64,000 nucleotides of DNA from Rhynchopus euleeides. Lineage: Eukaryota; Euglenozoa; Diplonemea; Diplonemida; Diplonemidae. Within the stretch, counting starts at the first letter, position 1; the number at the start of each line of letters is the position of its first letter. Position numbers and translations under genes: made by a program. Below, in pieces: positions 25,501 to 36,434 of this stretch. The notes under the pieces are model-generated. The model saw nothing but the letters and a program-made list of their open reading frames with translations, had not been told where the DNA came from and did no database searches. The DNA is taken from positions 1,860,001 through 1,924,000 of the forward strand of contig OY723265.1 of NCBI GenBank assembly GCA_963210315.1, in the 5' to 3' direction.

Positions 25501-26199
25501 GCTGCGAAGAAGCTGTTGGGGAGTGGCGAGGCTGCCTCGGGGACTGGCGGGGAGTCGGGGAATCGGTCCGCACCGCTGCTGTCGCATGCCGCGATCCCGG
25601 CGAGCACATTTGGGGCGAGCGCTGAGCTTCTCCCGCGGAAGCGGCGCAACAGCGTCGGGAGCACGGGGAGCGGGGCGGAGAGGATTGGGCTGAAAGCGAG
25701 CTTCGCCAACAACATGAGCTTCGCCGGGAGCGAGGCGGACCTGGGAGGCAGCGGTGGGGACGGGGGTGGCAGCCAGTCGGGCACGGCACCCCCGGCAGGC
25801 CGGACCATGGCTGCCCCACGGGGCGGGAGGCGCTCCGCAACACCCAGCAGGTTCAACGCTGTGCCTCCTCGGAGCAGATCACGCTCAGAGTCTGTCGCTA
25901 GCACGGACGGGGTGTGCCTCCCAGGCTCTGTTTACGGCGTATCCCACGAGCTGCTGCCTGTGGGGGTGTCAAAACCCCCCCCAAGCGCTGTGGGTACGGC
26001 CGAGCCGCCGCGCCCCCCTGGTCTCCCGACCTCGCCTCTGACAGGTGGTGGTGGTGGCAGGGGTGGTCAGGTTGCATCACCCATGCCGAAGAAGAAGCCG
26101 GGTCGAGGGCGTGCCTCCTCCGGTGCGGTTCCCGGGCCTATTGAAGGGGTGGGGGTGGCGGCTGCGGCCCCTGCGCCCTTGGGATCGCTGCCCCTGTGA
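22564..26199 (+). CDS. Multipass surface protein with LVIVD-like repeats and Pro/Thr stalk
   Basis: Single exon, 1211 aa. The ATG at 22564 is chosen because it gives a signal peptide (about residues 1-27). An ATG 30 codons upstream would only add translated poly-Pro intergenic DNA. Residues 28-350 contain beta-rich units such as LHVIDLRKAYKIVSTYPAPG and LSVYDVSNEALPPQLVGPI, which resemble LVIVD repeats of beta-propellers. Residues about 350-500 are a stalk of APATxAPxT-like repeats, probably O-glycosylated. A hydrophobic helix follows at about 576-600. A cluster of roughly six further membrane helices spans about 689-913. The C-terminal 300 residues are Ser/Gly/Pro-rich and probably cytosolic. 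An adhesion or sensing role at the plasma membrane is an inference; no named family is assigned to the membrane domain. Confidence 0.85.
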   Translation: MFTPRSPAFLAIAALGILCGPDVARGYRLAERLDVGVDILQMRLRNGWLVISGDDGKLHVIDLRKAYKIVSTYPAPGMATFEALAEGTGTPDAIVYRNTTHQVVISDYQEMTYAVETLELPPLLAGSTAAAACPHSTHGRGGHTVFLQADERSLFSLQSGDAHIAQQLTSLTPIPVAPLGSACHPLAFEAPNLVVGQSKVLRLKQVASVWMPKGDALALNPGENAIAFSFFTNTHYVMATSETLSVYDVSNEALPPQLVGPIHRLTPGDSIVAMSGSTDEEFIGTVEYHSGVATLVVYHVVPQSLNLEEKGRWTLEGSPNPPQIRGVVLRENVAILAYGSLVVAVYIGPETAVPPTPAPETQAPATDAPQTGSPATAVPETGAPATDSPQTEAPGTAWRDTAAPATGSPPTEAPATEAPPTPAPATAAPPTAVPPTPSPDTSAPAAGPTLAPAAPTLSPVIMPPPTVPPATAAPLSGSPATPSPATPAPATLAPLAATAMSVDAASVQTDTRTVGTAVAGAVGVMSILGGASGSSVPGQELIIGGIECTDDTDESEDLELVSHPLMFRINGVPQAGAIVGNISLSIAGCVFFWLLFRAVSRLGYGTRCDGAPGTPAAREGGDGGDPGCSVGALAPPDLDIRSSNTGNSFNPPCGVAGVRQHPNPLCANSGGGGSAAPSALKRAQAVIRYPSVCLPPILFLFPGTLESAFDLIFYPRGGPAVLAIGIMGLLACTGLTAALWWTSKPPAAQTKPVEGVSRVASYFFGSVEWVSDDAHRLHVERHGVTFDIYRNIGWIRGKYFALEMAILIPLSLIVSIRTGVWGWCIAKVLTLASLMAGYIALCLACDIFIARFLKHLNVALHGFMILGLIFHAVAFANHSMQHWGVEVGVYFFLMGMICSLIRAVYDFVTFGLDMWNGFRTTERRAKPAHATPISFAPPPPRGDGGSSYGDPDVALGNSPEDFDLASPEDEGLLLEDYHIAAKKLLGSGEAASGTGGESGNRSAPLLSHAAIPASTFGASAELLPRKRRNSVGSTGSGAERIGLKASFANNMSFAGSEADLGGSGGDGGGSQSGTAPPAGRTMAAPRGGRRSATPSRFNAVPPRSRSRSESVASTDGVCLPGSVYGVSHELLPVGVSKPPPSAVGTAEPPRPPGLPTSPLTGGGGGRGGQVASPMPKKKPGRGRASSGAVPGPIEGVGVAAAAPAPLGSLPL

Positions 26200-27383
26200 G
26201 GGTGGGGGTGGGGTGAGGGGGGGGGTGCGCGAGCGTCAGCACAAAATAGAATGGGGGCTGGGAAAAACCCTTCTGCGCGTGTGGGTGTGCTGCATGGGGG
26301 ATGGGGTGGAAGGCCGCATTGGCTGTGTGAGGCATGCACTTTGTTTTGCGCTCCAGCAACCCCTGGTTTACACTGGTAGCTCGGTGTGTGGGGGGTGGGT
26401 GGGTGGGTGGGGGGTTCGCTGTACATTCTGTATTTATACATGGTTTTGCCGGAATCTGGTCACACATTCCAGATTCCACCAGATTCACCCTGCCGACACC
26501 TAATGATATTTTTGTCGACGCTTTGCACCCAACAGCCTCCCTGTGGTTAACCACACCCTTGAGCCAGAGATGACGAAGGGTGGGGTTGGTGTGCAGAGCA
26601 CGTTTTGGTTGCTGTGGTGCGTGATTTTTTTTGTTCATTTGGTGGAACCTTCACTTCCAGATTTGACTGCCCCCGCGCATTACCCACTCCACACACTCAT
26701 TCATGTGCCCAGCAGAGGCAGTATAGACAAGGTGCTGGACAGGACGACAGGAGAGAAGATGGTGCTAGACGGGACGCCTGCGCTACTGCAGAAACATATT
26801 CATGCGAGGCTCTCCGAGTCCCACTCTGGACACTCTCACCCACATCCTCCAGCATCGCCGACGCCCCACCCAAGCTTGTATGTAGCGTTTGCAGAAGGAT
26901 CCGATATGCGGTGGGAACACCGCACTTGTTTTGAAACTGTGTGGGGGGTGGGAGTGTGCGCAGAACAAGAAAGGTTTCCCGTGTGTCATCCTCCCCTCCA
27001 ATCCGACGCCCGGGTCTTTATTGTACGCAAGGTTGAGGTGTGTGTGTCAGAGCCCTGTCTCGTGGGTGCGCTATGCCCAATATACCTTCAAAGTGGATGT
27101 TGTGCGGAGCACTCAGAGCGGACTGGGGATCATGCTGTCCAGACACACGTGTTCCGCATTTCTGGAGAGTGCGGCCGCTTTCAGTTGGAGGAGACTGGGG
27201 GGTGGGGGGGTCCGAGTTCAGTCCGTTGACCCCAATCCCCGCCCCAACCCCGACGCACGTTGATCCCTCTGTTGTTTTCCCTCGTGAGAATCGGCGGTTT
27301 GCGAAAGCCACGCCTCCTATCCGCCTCCCACTGCAGAACTCACCCGCACCCGCACCCTCACACAACCTATACCCGCATCCAAG
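26200..27383. other. Intergenic region
   Basis: 1.2 kb with no convincing gene. Contains a (GGGT)n stretch near 26396-26412 and a block (about 26516-26630, around GTGCAGAGCACGTTTTGG) resembling blocks at about 6090-6195 and 16460-16570. Confidence 0.5.
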
Positions 27384-28277
27384 ATGATGTCGCGCAAGCT
27401 GCTCCTGCTCGCCTCCGTCGGGCTGGCCTCGCTGCAGGGCATGCATGCCCAGTTCTGCTCGCCTGAGTGCAACACCTGCTGCCCGCGCTCCAGCACTCCC
27501 GGTGACCTTCTCACACCCGACGCGAACGGTGACTGCATCAGCCAGGCGACGGGCAAGGCCGTGTGTGCGTTGTCCACGGGGCGCTGCCTTGCCGGCCCCA
27601 CCGCGTCCACACCGTGCGACCCGGTTCTGATGCCGTCCTTCAGCATGTCCCATGGTGGTGTTGGGCCGAACGCAGGGCGGCCCATTGATGTGCTGGACAC
27701 CTTCCTGGCCGAGGGTGCACCCGCGTGGGGGCAGCTGTGGATGACCTCGCAGCCCGGCAAGACGGCACAGCTGCACGGCGTGCCGCCGCGGTACGCCGCC
27801 GGCACCAGCCTCAAGGTCCCGGTCGCGACGAAGATCGACAAGGACTCGACCTTCACATTCCGCTGCGTGGTCGGGCAGCCGTGCAACATCGTGGTGTTCC
27901 TGTACGAGTGCTTCCCGTGTGAGTCTGAGAAGGGCGGGCTGCCGGCGATGCTGCTCCAGGACGGGTTCGAGCGTACGCGCTGCGCCCCGAGCTTCACCAA
28001 CGGGCGCACGGACACGATGCACAAGATGACGGGGTACGTCAAGTCCCTGGAGGCGGACACCGACTACAACTTCAAGGCTGCGGCTGACATCGAGTTTGTG
28101 CTGTTCGGCATGACGCTGGACCACACCGACTGCGACTCGCTCGACGCCACTGCCTGCGGCAACACCCAGGGCTTCTGCACCTACCAGGGGGGGCGCTGCA
28201 CGCTCAGCAAGTGCGTGCAGATGGGCCCTGGTGGCGGCTGCAACACCGACACGTGCGTCAAGAAGGAGCTCGCGTGA
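27384..28277 (+). CDS. Secreted cysteine-rich protein
   Basis: Single exon, 297 aa. ATG codons at 27384 and 27387 open a clear signal peptide (MSRKLLLLASVGLASLQG...HAQ). The mature protein has about 20 Cys, clustered at the N terminus (CSPECNTCCPR) and C terminus (CDSLDATACGNTQGFC, CTLSKCVQMGPGGGC, CNTDTC), consistent with disulphide-bonded modules. The middle (about residues 95-245) reads as a beta-rich domain (GQLWMTSQPGKT, FTFRCVVGQPCNIVVFLYEC). No membrane anchor is seen, so secretion or attachment outside the cell is likely. The family was not recognised. It lies 1.2 kb downstream of the surface-protein gene on the same strand. Confidence 0.85.
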   Translation: MMSRKLLLLASVGLASLQGMHAQFCSPECNTCCPRSSTPGDLLTPDANGDCISQATGKAVCALSTGRCLAGPTASTPCDPVLMPSFSMSHGGVGPNAGRPIDVLDTFLAEGAPAWGQLWMTSQPGKTAQLHGVPPRYAAGTSLKVPVATKIDKDSTFTFRCVVGQPCNIVVFLYECFPCESEKGGLPAMLLQDGFERTRCAPSFTNGRTDTMHKMTGYVKSLEADTDYNFKAAADIEFVLFGMTLDHTDCDSLDATACGNTQGFCTYQGGRCTLSKCVQMGPGGGCNTDTCVKKELA

Positions 28278-30472
28278 TCATGTTAGGTGAGGTGCGGGTT
28301 GTTTCTTCTGTTCCGTTCATGGACGGGAAATCGGACAGACACGTGTTGTGAACGAGTGATGGCGTCACAATGCGGCTGTCAACGCGCCCATGCTGCCGCC
28401 TGATTATTCTTAATCATCGGCCCAGCAAACAGGGGCACCTTGGAAGCAATGCCGATTCCAGGGCACCAATTCCCTTCCCATAAGCGCACCAAGCGTTTGT
28501 TCAGCGGAAGGGAAGGGCGGCCCATTCTTTTATGTGTTCAGTTTCTTCCACATTTTTCCCTTGCTGTTCTTATCCGAGGGGCGCCCTCTTGGATGCCTCT
28601 CCCACCCCCACCCCGCACGCCGGCACAGGCCACGAGCAGCCACAGCAAGGCGAGAGCCGCGCTGTTCCTGCGGGCTTTCCGGCTTCCGGGGACGGGGGGT
28701 GGATGTGGGTCAACACACAAAAATAACGAAAACGTATGAGCAAAATCTGTTTACCGGCTGCTTTGAAACACAGGTGGGCCTCGAAAAAAAATCCGACGAA
28801 AACAACAAAAAAAAACAAACCTTTCTTCCCCTTCCATCTCCAAGAAGACCCATCCGATAGGCCTGCTGCAAGAACCATGTGCACACCGCACTGACCAAGG
28901 CCCGATTTACTGGTTTTTTTCGCTTGACTGCCGCTTTTTTATGACACCTTTCTGCCCCCACCCCCCCTACGCTGTTCTTTAGCCGCCTTTGGCCCCTTCT
29001 CCCCAGGCATGCGGTTGCGGCGTTGTGTTTGCAACCCCCCCATCTGCAGTCGGGAAGGCAGGGTGCGTGGCGAAGACATTTACAAACGAGAGGCCAATAT
29101 CCACATAATATGCATCTCATGTTATGCCGTTTGTATTTTATCCGTTTCCTTCATTTCCTTTGTTTCTTTTTTTTTGCATTGTTTTTCTTTCCTGCCCTCG
29201 CCCTGATTCTTTGACTTGAAGGAGAACACCCTAAACAAGGAAAACTTTAAAGTCAAACAACAACCCACTGCGTGCGTGCCAGAGGGATATATTACCCGAA
29301 AAATAAACTGTGGCAAGTCGGCTGGCCCGCGCCCCCCCCCCCCCCCCCCCCCGGGCCCCCCCCCCCTCCCACCCCATCGCACCGATCACCCGGCTCTTGA
29401 TGCGATCTCCGTTGTCCTACACACCACAGTGAATTCGTGATCCGCTGTCGTACCCCAGCTCAAAAATGCACCACACATTACGCCACACACACCCCCTGCA
29501 GGGTATACCGGGCTGACACCCGAGGTTCCTACTCGAGTCCAAACCAGAAGAGAAAGACAAAACAGCAGAAAGCAGCCCCTCACCGCCCCGCTCTCTCTCC
29601 CCCCAGCCACCCCAACACAGCGACTCCGCCCAAACGCACATCCGCGTTGGGGCCAATCCAATAGCAACACAGCTGCTGGAGAAGGGTTTCTGTGGGAACA
29701 TCCCGCTGCTTTTCTCCCCACTCCCCCCCCCCCCCCACCTCTTACCGCTTCCCTCAAAACCTCCCTGTGTGTGGCTTGCTTTGGAGAAAGCGCCTTGTCC
29801 CGGCCCAACCCGGCAGGGGTTAAAGAACGAGAAGGCTTGCTCCGTTGCGCACACGAAACTTCATTCGCCAAACACAACCCGGCACCCCGCTTCCCCACAA
29901 AATACTCTGGGATAGGGTTTTCCCTAGACCGCTCTCAAGAAGACCAATTTCACCTTCTCTCGTGAAACCTCATTTTTTTTGTTTGCTGCACTAAGCTTTC
30001 TTTCAGACGACATCAAGCCCCCCTTCCCCGGTTGATCTTTGATTTTTCTGGGACGGCATCAGGTGAACAGCATCTGAAGGGAAAAAAACCCCCCACACCA
30101 ATCCCCCACCCCATCCTCTCAAGCGACTCTATACCGGGTTACACCGGATTTTTTCTTTTCTTTTCTTTTTCTTCCCGACTCCCCCACCCCCTCAGCAACA
30201 ACCTCTCCCTCTTTCTCCTTGCGGATTACCTTTGCAAGCGAGCCAGCTCCATCAACCCTGCACGTGTCCTTTCTTCGAAACAACAGAGCATATCCCACAA
30301 GCCTCGTCCCTTTTACACATCGGATCTCACTGGGCGCCGTTGCCTATTTTTGTGATCCCTGACGAATTATATTTTTGCTGAGCTCTTTTTTTTTCCCGAG
30401 CCAGACAGCCTGTGTGTGGGAGACTCGACCCGGAATTCCGCTTCGAGCGAAGGAGAAGGAACCTAAGGCACG
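28278..30472. other. Intergenic region
   Basis: 2.2 kb of spacer. Contains a C run near 29333-29352, A/T-rich stretches and pyrimidine tracts. No ORF has protein-like composition and no RNA gene was recognised. Confidence 0.5.
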
Positions 30473-31636
30473 ATGGATTTTGCCGAGTTCAAGGAGAACC
30501 TGACGGATCTGTATAAGACGTACAGTCCGAATGCGATGTTTGTGGTATGTTCTCCCCGCCGTCCTGCTGGCGCTCGCCCTGAGTTCACTGTCAACTATCT
30601 GGATGGGAGGGAGGTGGGGCCATATATCAAGGTGGGTTATTTCGGTGTTTAATTTCACATGGTGGAAGCGTCCAATGAAACTCTCACAGTACAGAGGCCA
30701 GAGAGGGTTCCGTCGTATTTCACATTTTCTTGTGAAATGCCACCGACGATTACGGGGACAGCGAAGGTCCGCAACAGAGGGCCGAGGGGCAATGCTTGCT
30801 GCCCGGGATTAGCGTTCCCACCCACACACTGCCCCACCCTGCAGGCCGAGTCGATCATCCACCGCTTCAAGGATGAGACGGAAGAGAACCGGCAGAGGCG
30901 TCTTGATGCTTACACACAGCAGAAGAAGCGGGTATGGCTGTTTCTGGTGAAGTTTTCTGATTTTTCCCAGCAGTGCTTTTCTTTTTCTCCCGTGCAAACG
31001 GCAGGTGTTTGCCGCCTGCCATCAACCCAACACACCCCGCGCATCACCCCCTTTTGTTGTGCAGGCAATCGAGAAGAAGAACAGCAGCAACGACTCTCCT
31101 GCACCAGCTGCTGCTCCGGCCGCTGCTCCTGCACCTGCCCCTGCAAAGAAGGAGACCAGCCGGTCTGTTTACGATGAGAAGCCGGCGGAGAAGCCTGTGA
31201 TGGGGTCGCACCACAAGCAGGTGGATGACCAGCATGCGTTTATGCAACAGCAGATGTCGCAGAACGGTGGGATGCACGGGTCTCTTGCGCAGCAGCAGAA
31301 GCAACATCAGCAGCAGCAGCAGGCCCAGGCGCAGCAGGCCCAGCAGCAGTTTTTGCTCCACATGCAACAGAGGGCTGGTTCGAACCAGCCGCCTGCCAAC
31401 CAGGCGACAGAGCTGGCAAACCTTCTGAAGCAGCAGCAGCTGAGGCAGCAGCAGCAGCAGCAGGCCCAGCAGCAGCAACAGCAGCAGCAGCAGCAGCAGC
31501 AGAATGACATGCCACGCGTGCATGCCCTGCTGCAGCATATCACCCAGCAGCCGGGGTTCACGCAGTCCCCGAGGGAGGTGCAGCAGCAGATTGTGCAGCA
31601 CTTCCTGCAGAGCTATCGTCAGCAGGCGCAGCAACA

Positions 31637-31671
<35 letters not shown>

Positions 31672-32035
31672 CACAGCACCAACAGCAGCAGCAGCAACAC
31701 CAGCAGCAGCAGCAGGTATTGCATTTGTGCACCCCCACTTTACTCCAGCACCACAAGGGTCACAGTGATTCTCCGGCACGGTGTGTGGCAGATGTGTGGC
31801 AAAGCCGGATCTCCGAATGCCGTGCCGTGTATTTTTTCTTGTTGTTCATGCGATCGAATATCCACTGGGGTGTTGCTTCCCTCCCCGTGGATGTGCAGGC
31901 GCAAGGAGTTTTTTTTCAACCTGCCCCCACTTCTCCTGTTCCCATCCACATCTTCTCTCTTCTCACACAATCACACAGTTGGAGATCCTGCAGCAGATGA
32001 TCTTCCAGCAGCGCCAGGTTCAGCAGCAGCAGCAA

Positions 32036-32068
<33 letters not shown>

Positions 32069-33465
32069 GAGGAGGCTCGCCAGCGCCTCCAGCAGCTCCA
32101 GGTGACGTCGCCCCCGCCTTCCGGCGCACCGGCCTCCGCAGCTGCCCTGGGCCCGTCGCTGCAGTCTGCCGCAGCCCCTGTGCAGTCGCAGGGTGCGCGG
32201 ATCACAGCACCTCCACATGCAGCCCAGGCCTCCGGGGCTGGCCCCGCAGGGAAGTCCCCCCCGACGAATCCGAAGTCTCCCGCACGCTCGCCGCCCACCG
32301 GGCCTCTGAGCATGCCTTCAGAGGGGTCGTGGGGTTCGACGGGTGCCGCGGCAGGCGCCGGCACAACGCCTTCGCCGCCGAAATCCCCGCCGGATGTCAT
32401 CTTCCGCCCGTCGAAGTCGCCGACGAAGAAGAAGCCGGAGGCAAAGGGCGTTGCATCCGATGTGTCCCCAGCAGTATGTAGCGTTGAGGTGGGGGTGCGG
32501 TGCGGTGCGCTTGGGCGAGGCTCTGGCCCATCCTACTGGCTAGAAATTGAAAATACCGTATACGTAAATATTATGGAACGTAAATATTATGGAACGGGCC
32601 CATTTTTGGCCGGTCCGTTCCATAATATTTACGTTCCATAATATTTACAGGGCCAGTTGGGGACTCGGTGGTGAGGACGGCTTGCGTCAGGAATCGCGCG
32701 AAAAGTGCACGAGTAGGTCCCGTCAGGGACTCTGTATGCCGTCCGATCACCTGGTCCAAGTCCCCGAGTCGCAGAAAGCCCTGTAAATATTATGGAACGA
32801 AAAAAATCTGGAACGCCAACCCACCAGCGTTCCAAAATATTTACGTTCCATAATATTTACGTTCCAAAATATTTACGTATACGGTATCTCAAAAAGACTT
32901 GGAGTTGCGTTCTTTGTTTGTACGAACGGTGCCTGCGAGTGCATGTGTGCAGGATACCGAACGCTGCCACGAGTCTTTTTTGTGCGAAAATCTAGCTGCT
33001 CTTGCAAAACCCCCCCCCCCCCGAAACAGAACGTCCGGTGGAACGGTACCCCGCCTCCGAAGAAGACGGAGGAGCAGCTGGAGCGTGAGAGGCCACGCAA
33101 GCTGATGGACAAGGAGGCACAGGAGTGGAGCGAGAAGTGCAAGGCGGCGAGCGAGAAGCGCAAGGGTGTTGAGTACCTGAAGGTGGCCGGGATGTTGCCC
33201 GTCGTGGTGATGCCCGGGAGCGAGACGGTATGACCCAGCACGCTGCATCCTTTGTTCTCCCCCGCCCCCAATCGACCCTACCGCCACTTCCACCCACTCC
33301 ACCCAATCACAGGGCAACCCCTGGTGCGCAGGCCGTGGTAGACCAGGCGTCAAGAAGCCTGCCCCTGCCTGGGCCCCGCGTGCACGTGGCCCTGGCACCA
33401 CACCCCCCGCGCGGCCTGCTGACGCCGTCCGGCCGGCAGAGCCTGTGCCCCGCCCTACTGCATGA
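30473..33465 (+). CDS. Polyglutamine-rich protein, six exons
   Basis: Exons read 30473-30631, 30845-30931, 31065-31715, 31979-32473, 33030-33227 and 33313-33465, all introns phase 0, 580 aa. The N terminus (MDFAEFKENLTDLYKTY..., about 80 residues) looks folded and ends in a charged helix. A Pro/Ala linker is followed by three long Gln tracts coded mainly by CAG (about 31430-31500, 31620-31715 and 32020-32066). Between them lies a conserved-looking segment (MPRVHALLQHITQQPGF, then VQQQIVQHFLQSYRQQ). The C-terminal half is Pro/Ser/Lys-rich, then a helix around KTEEQLERERPRKLMDKEAQ, then a basic Pro/Arg tail. Proteins of this type are often transcription or RNA-regulation cofactors, but the family is not recognised. 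The intron at 32474-33029 is largely two transposon insertions. The first donor (GTGGGT) and the last exon are the weakest calls. Confidence 0.78.
32556..32884. mobile_element. MITE with CCGTATACG termini, copy 1 (intronic)
   Basis: 329 bp with termini CCGTATACGTAAATATT and the complement, flanked by TA on both sides. Subterminal AACGTAAATATTATGGAACG units repeat in both orientations. It appears identical to the copy at 38978-39306. It lies inside an intron of the polyQ gene. It has no coding capacity and is probably mobilised by a TA-targeting transposase. Confidence 0.9.
32891..33010 (-). mobile_element. Terminal-repeat remnant of a VIPER-like element
   Basis: On the minus strand this matches units A and B of the element at 9490-13838 with roughly ten differences over about 118 bp, and no internal part. 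It is a fossil terminal copy, older than the whole element. It ends about 20 bp before the intron acceptor of the polyQ gene. Confidence 0.8.
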
Positions 33466-35287
33466 TTGCCTGCACAGGCTGCACCGTCAGGCGGGGGCTG
33501 GGAAGGAGGGTGTGTGTGTGTGCGGTTCGTGTGATTTTTTCCCCTCATTTTTTTTCCGTCATGACCCCCATCCCCCCCCCCCCCCCCCCCCATTTTTTCC
33601 GGTTCTGCCTGATGTTTTCCCCCCCGCCGATGGGGTGGGACCCCCTGCTGGCGCACCAACACAACACGCCCTTTACTTTTTTTTTGCCTTTGAAGCCTTT
33701 CAGGGTTTGCTCTTCTTTCCGCGACCCGGAATCCGTCCTATCCCCCCCTCCCCTCATCCCCGCCACCTCCGCCCGCTTCTCACAGCCTGCCATTTGAGGA
33801 GGGGGGCGGGAGGGGAGGGTTGGCTGACTTCGCGCCTTTACCTTTTATTCTGCATAAATCACACATCGCCCTCAGCTCTCTCACCCTGCTCTCATTCGGT
33901 GAGATGGGGGGTGGGTGGGTGGGGGGGCTGGCATTCTCTCTCGGTCGCCAGCACTTTGAATAGCTGGCGTCAAAGCCACACACACACACACGCGCTTCAC
34001 CCCGTGCTGCACATCTGGGGAGTGGAGGGGCGGGCTGAGCGGCTCTTCTCCCTCGGGTGAACTGAAGAGCAGGGCTCGCTCTCGGCGTAAAAGCCATTCC
34101 CTTCCACTGACACAAGACACAGGGTGGGTGGGGCGAGGGTCCGTGTAGGGTCAATCCACTCCAAAAGTGGTGAAACCCACATGCGCCCCCCCTCCACGGC
34201 GCCAAAATTTTTTGCCTGCGGTTTTTTTTGGTTCTGCCTTTTGTCTCTCTCTCTTTCTCTCTCTCCGAGATGGCCGCCGCCTGCGCCTCCACCAAAATAG
34301 CGAAGATTGGTTTTTCCAACAAAAAAATACACCTCTTTGCTATCCGGTGTGTTGTGCGTCTTTTCGTAAGATTGGTTGGAGCTATGCTATCCCAACAAGC
34401 AGGAACCTGCGCGATGCGGCTCCGCCCAGGACACACCACCCTGCAGCAGGCGTGTGGGCGAGGTTTGTCCTGGGTGGATCCTATGTGTGGGGTGTCCTGT
34501 TCTCGCGATCGACGGAGACCCCACCGGGTCTTCACCCCCCCTCCCTTTTTACTGAGTTGGCCAGCGCAAACCTTTTGGCCATATCATATCATATTGGAGG
34601 GGTGGCCCTCTGCACCACACCCCACTGCGTGTTTCCAACCCCCCTGCCTGATTCTGTGAGGGGAGAAGACTCGTTTCTTCGGCACGCATTGGTGGTGGGC
34701 GGATTTTTTTTACAAACCACCGATATCCTTATTTTCCGGGTTTCCGGGCGCACAAACAAACGCCTTGTCTTTTTTTTTGCTTCTTCCGCTTTCTTGAGGG
34801 GTTTCAGGGGTGGTGGGGAGGTGGGACCTCACCACCCAGATCTGAATACCGCTCTCGATTCCTTTTTCCCGTCCGACATTGTGCATTCGACATTTAGAGG
34901 TGACGGTTACATTTAAGACGCTTGCGATACATTTGTACGGTTTTTTCTTCGCTGCCGCCACACTGTGCCGCCTGGGGACAGGGGTGTGGGGTGGGTTCCC
35001 GCACCCACACCCCGCGAACGCCCTGCTGGGTTTCTCCCCATATTTCTCATTTGCGGGCACATCTTTTCGATAGGTATCCGCTTTGTGTCTCAGTTCGGGA
35101 CAGACCTTTCTGCATTTCTGAGCTGAAGCTCCCCTATTGTTGCTGTGTTCTTGTCGCTCTGGGTGCTTGCTCAAAGCAATGCATGTCCAATTTATCCAAT
35201 TGGGCTGCAGTGCTTCTGGGAGCAAACAGCAGGAAGCAACATCCGTTCGGTTTTTTCGGCACCGGTTCCGACAAGAAGTCAAAATAT
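33466..35287. other. Intergenic region
   Basis: No gene is supported. It has C runs (about 33572-33590), a CA repeat near 33980 and a block at about 34736-34770 (GGGCGCACAAACAAACGCC) that recurs at about 43795 and, inverted, at about 55580. Confidence 0.5.
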
Positions 35288-35401
35288 GCAGGGGGCCCTC
35301 GCTACCAGTCACAGCTCATCACAGGTCGTCAGTCAGTGAGGGGAAGTGAGCCGTGGCACACTTGTCCTCACTCAGTCACACCTGGTAGCGAGGGCCCCTG
35401 C
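35288..35401. repeat. 114-bp inverted-repeat element (MITE-like)
   Basis: The termini GCAGGGGGCCCTCGCTACCAG and GCAGGGGCCCTCGCTACCAG (inverted) enclose about 70 bp. No clear target duplication is seen. It may be a MITE or a hairpin. Confidence 0.65.
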
Positions 35402-36434
35402 AGAATATTTATCTGACCGCCCCCTCTTTGGGCGGCTGGGGGGTGGCGCCACAAGGAATTCGGCTGTTTCACGAAGCGCAGCCAACAGAAAGCTCAGAAG
35501 AGGCCATTGTGCCCAATTTTTGTTACGCACCCGACCTATCTTTTGCGCGCGGAAAGTGTCGCTCGGCTGTGCCTACCGAGCTCTGCACACTCTCTCGAAT
35601 CATGCGAGGGGGTCTGTAGGTGCGTGGAATCGTCAACGCATCATATGAAGGTATTAACATAGAGGAAGATCAGCAGCGCTGGAGTGACACTTTTCGTCTG
35701 ACGCACCCCTTCCCCACCCTCCCCCATTTAAAGCTGTTGCTTCGACGGCTTCTCGTAGACATCCCGTATCTTTCCCCGACAATATCGTTGGGCCTCGAGA
35801 GCAAGCGATGTGTGCCAGCCTTCTCTGGACGTCTTGTGTGTCAGCAAGACTGCCAGAGGTGGCGAAACTGCAGCATCAGTTTGATTCAAAAAAAATAACA
35901 GAAAAAAATCACCAAAAAAAAACGTATACAGGATGCCTTTATCGCCTCACTCTGTGCCAAACCGGATCAAGTGTGTCATCTATTTTGTTCGGGCGCTCAC
36001 AGCACGACAGATCTGGTTCTGCACGTCATAGTGAAACCCCCCTCACACACCACTCTGTGCGAGCACGCTGTTGGAACCGGCTTTTCAGGGAATCCCCCGG
36101 AACAAAACAGGGGAGGGCAGGGGTGGGATGGGGTGGGGTGTGATATCGCGCGTTTGCCTTTGCTCGTGGGTTGCTGCTGAGGCCCAGCATATCCTTGCAT
36201 TCGTGGCTCCCCCACCCTGCCTGCCGTCGTCGCCCCCTATTTCTGTTAGAAAACGGGTCGCTTCCCTTGTTGCACCTCTGAGCGCAACGACACCACTTTT
36301 GGGACGGTTTGAGTTCGAAACAAGGTGTCGCACCAGCACAAACCGGAGTGCCCGGAACAAGTCAGGGGGGGGGGGGTGAATGGGGGAAATCCGTTCAACT
36401 GTTCACCACTCCAACTGTTCCGGGAAAAAAGTTT

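Noticed and set aside
31044-31724. Leu-rich minus-strand ORF of 226 codons
   Set aside because: It is the complement of the CAG-repeat exon of the polyQ gene; CAG read in reverse gives CTG (Leu).
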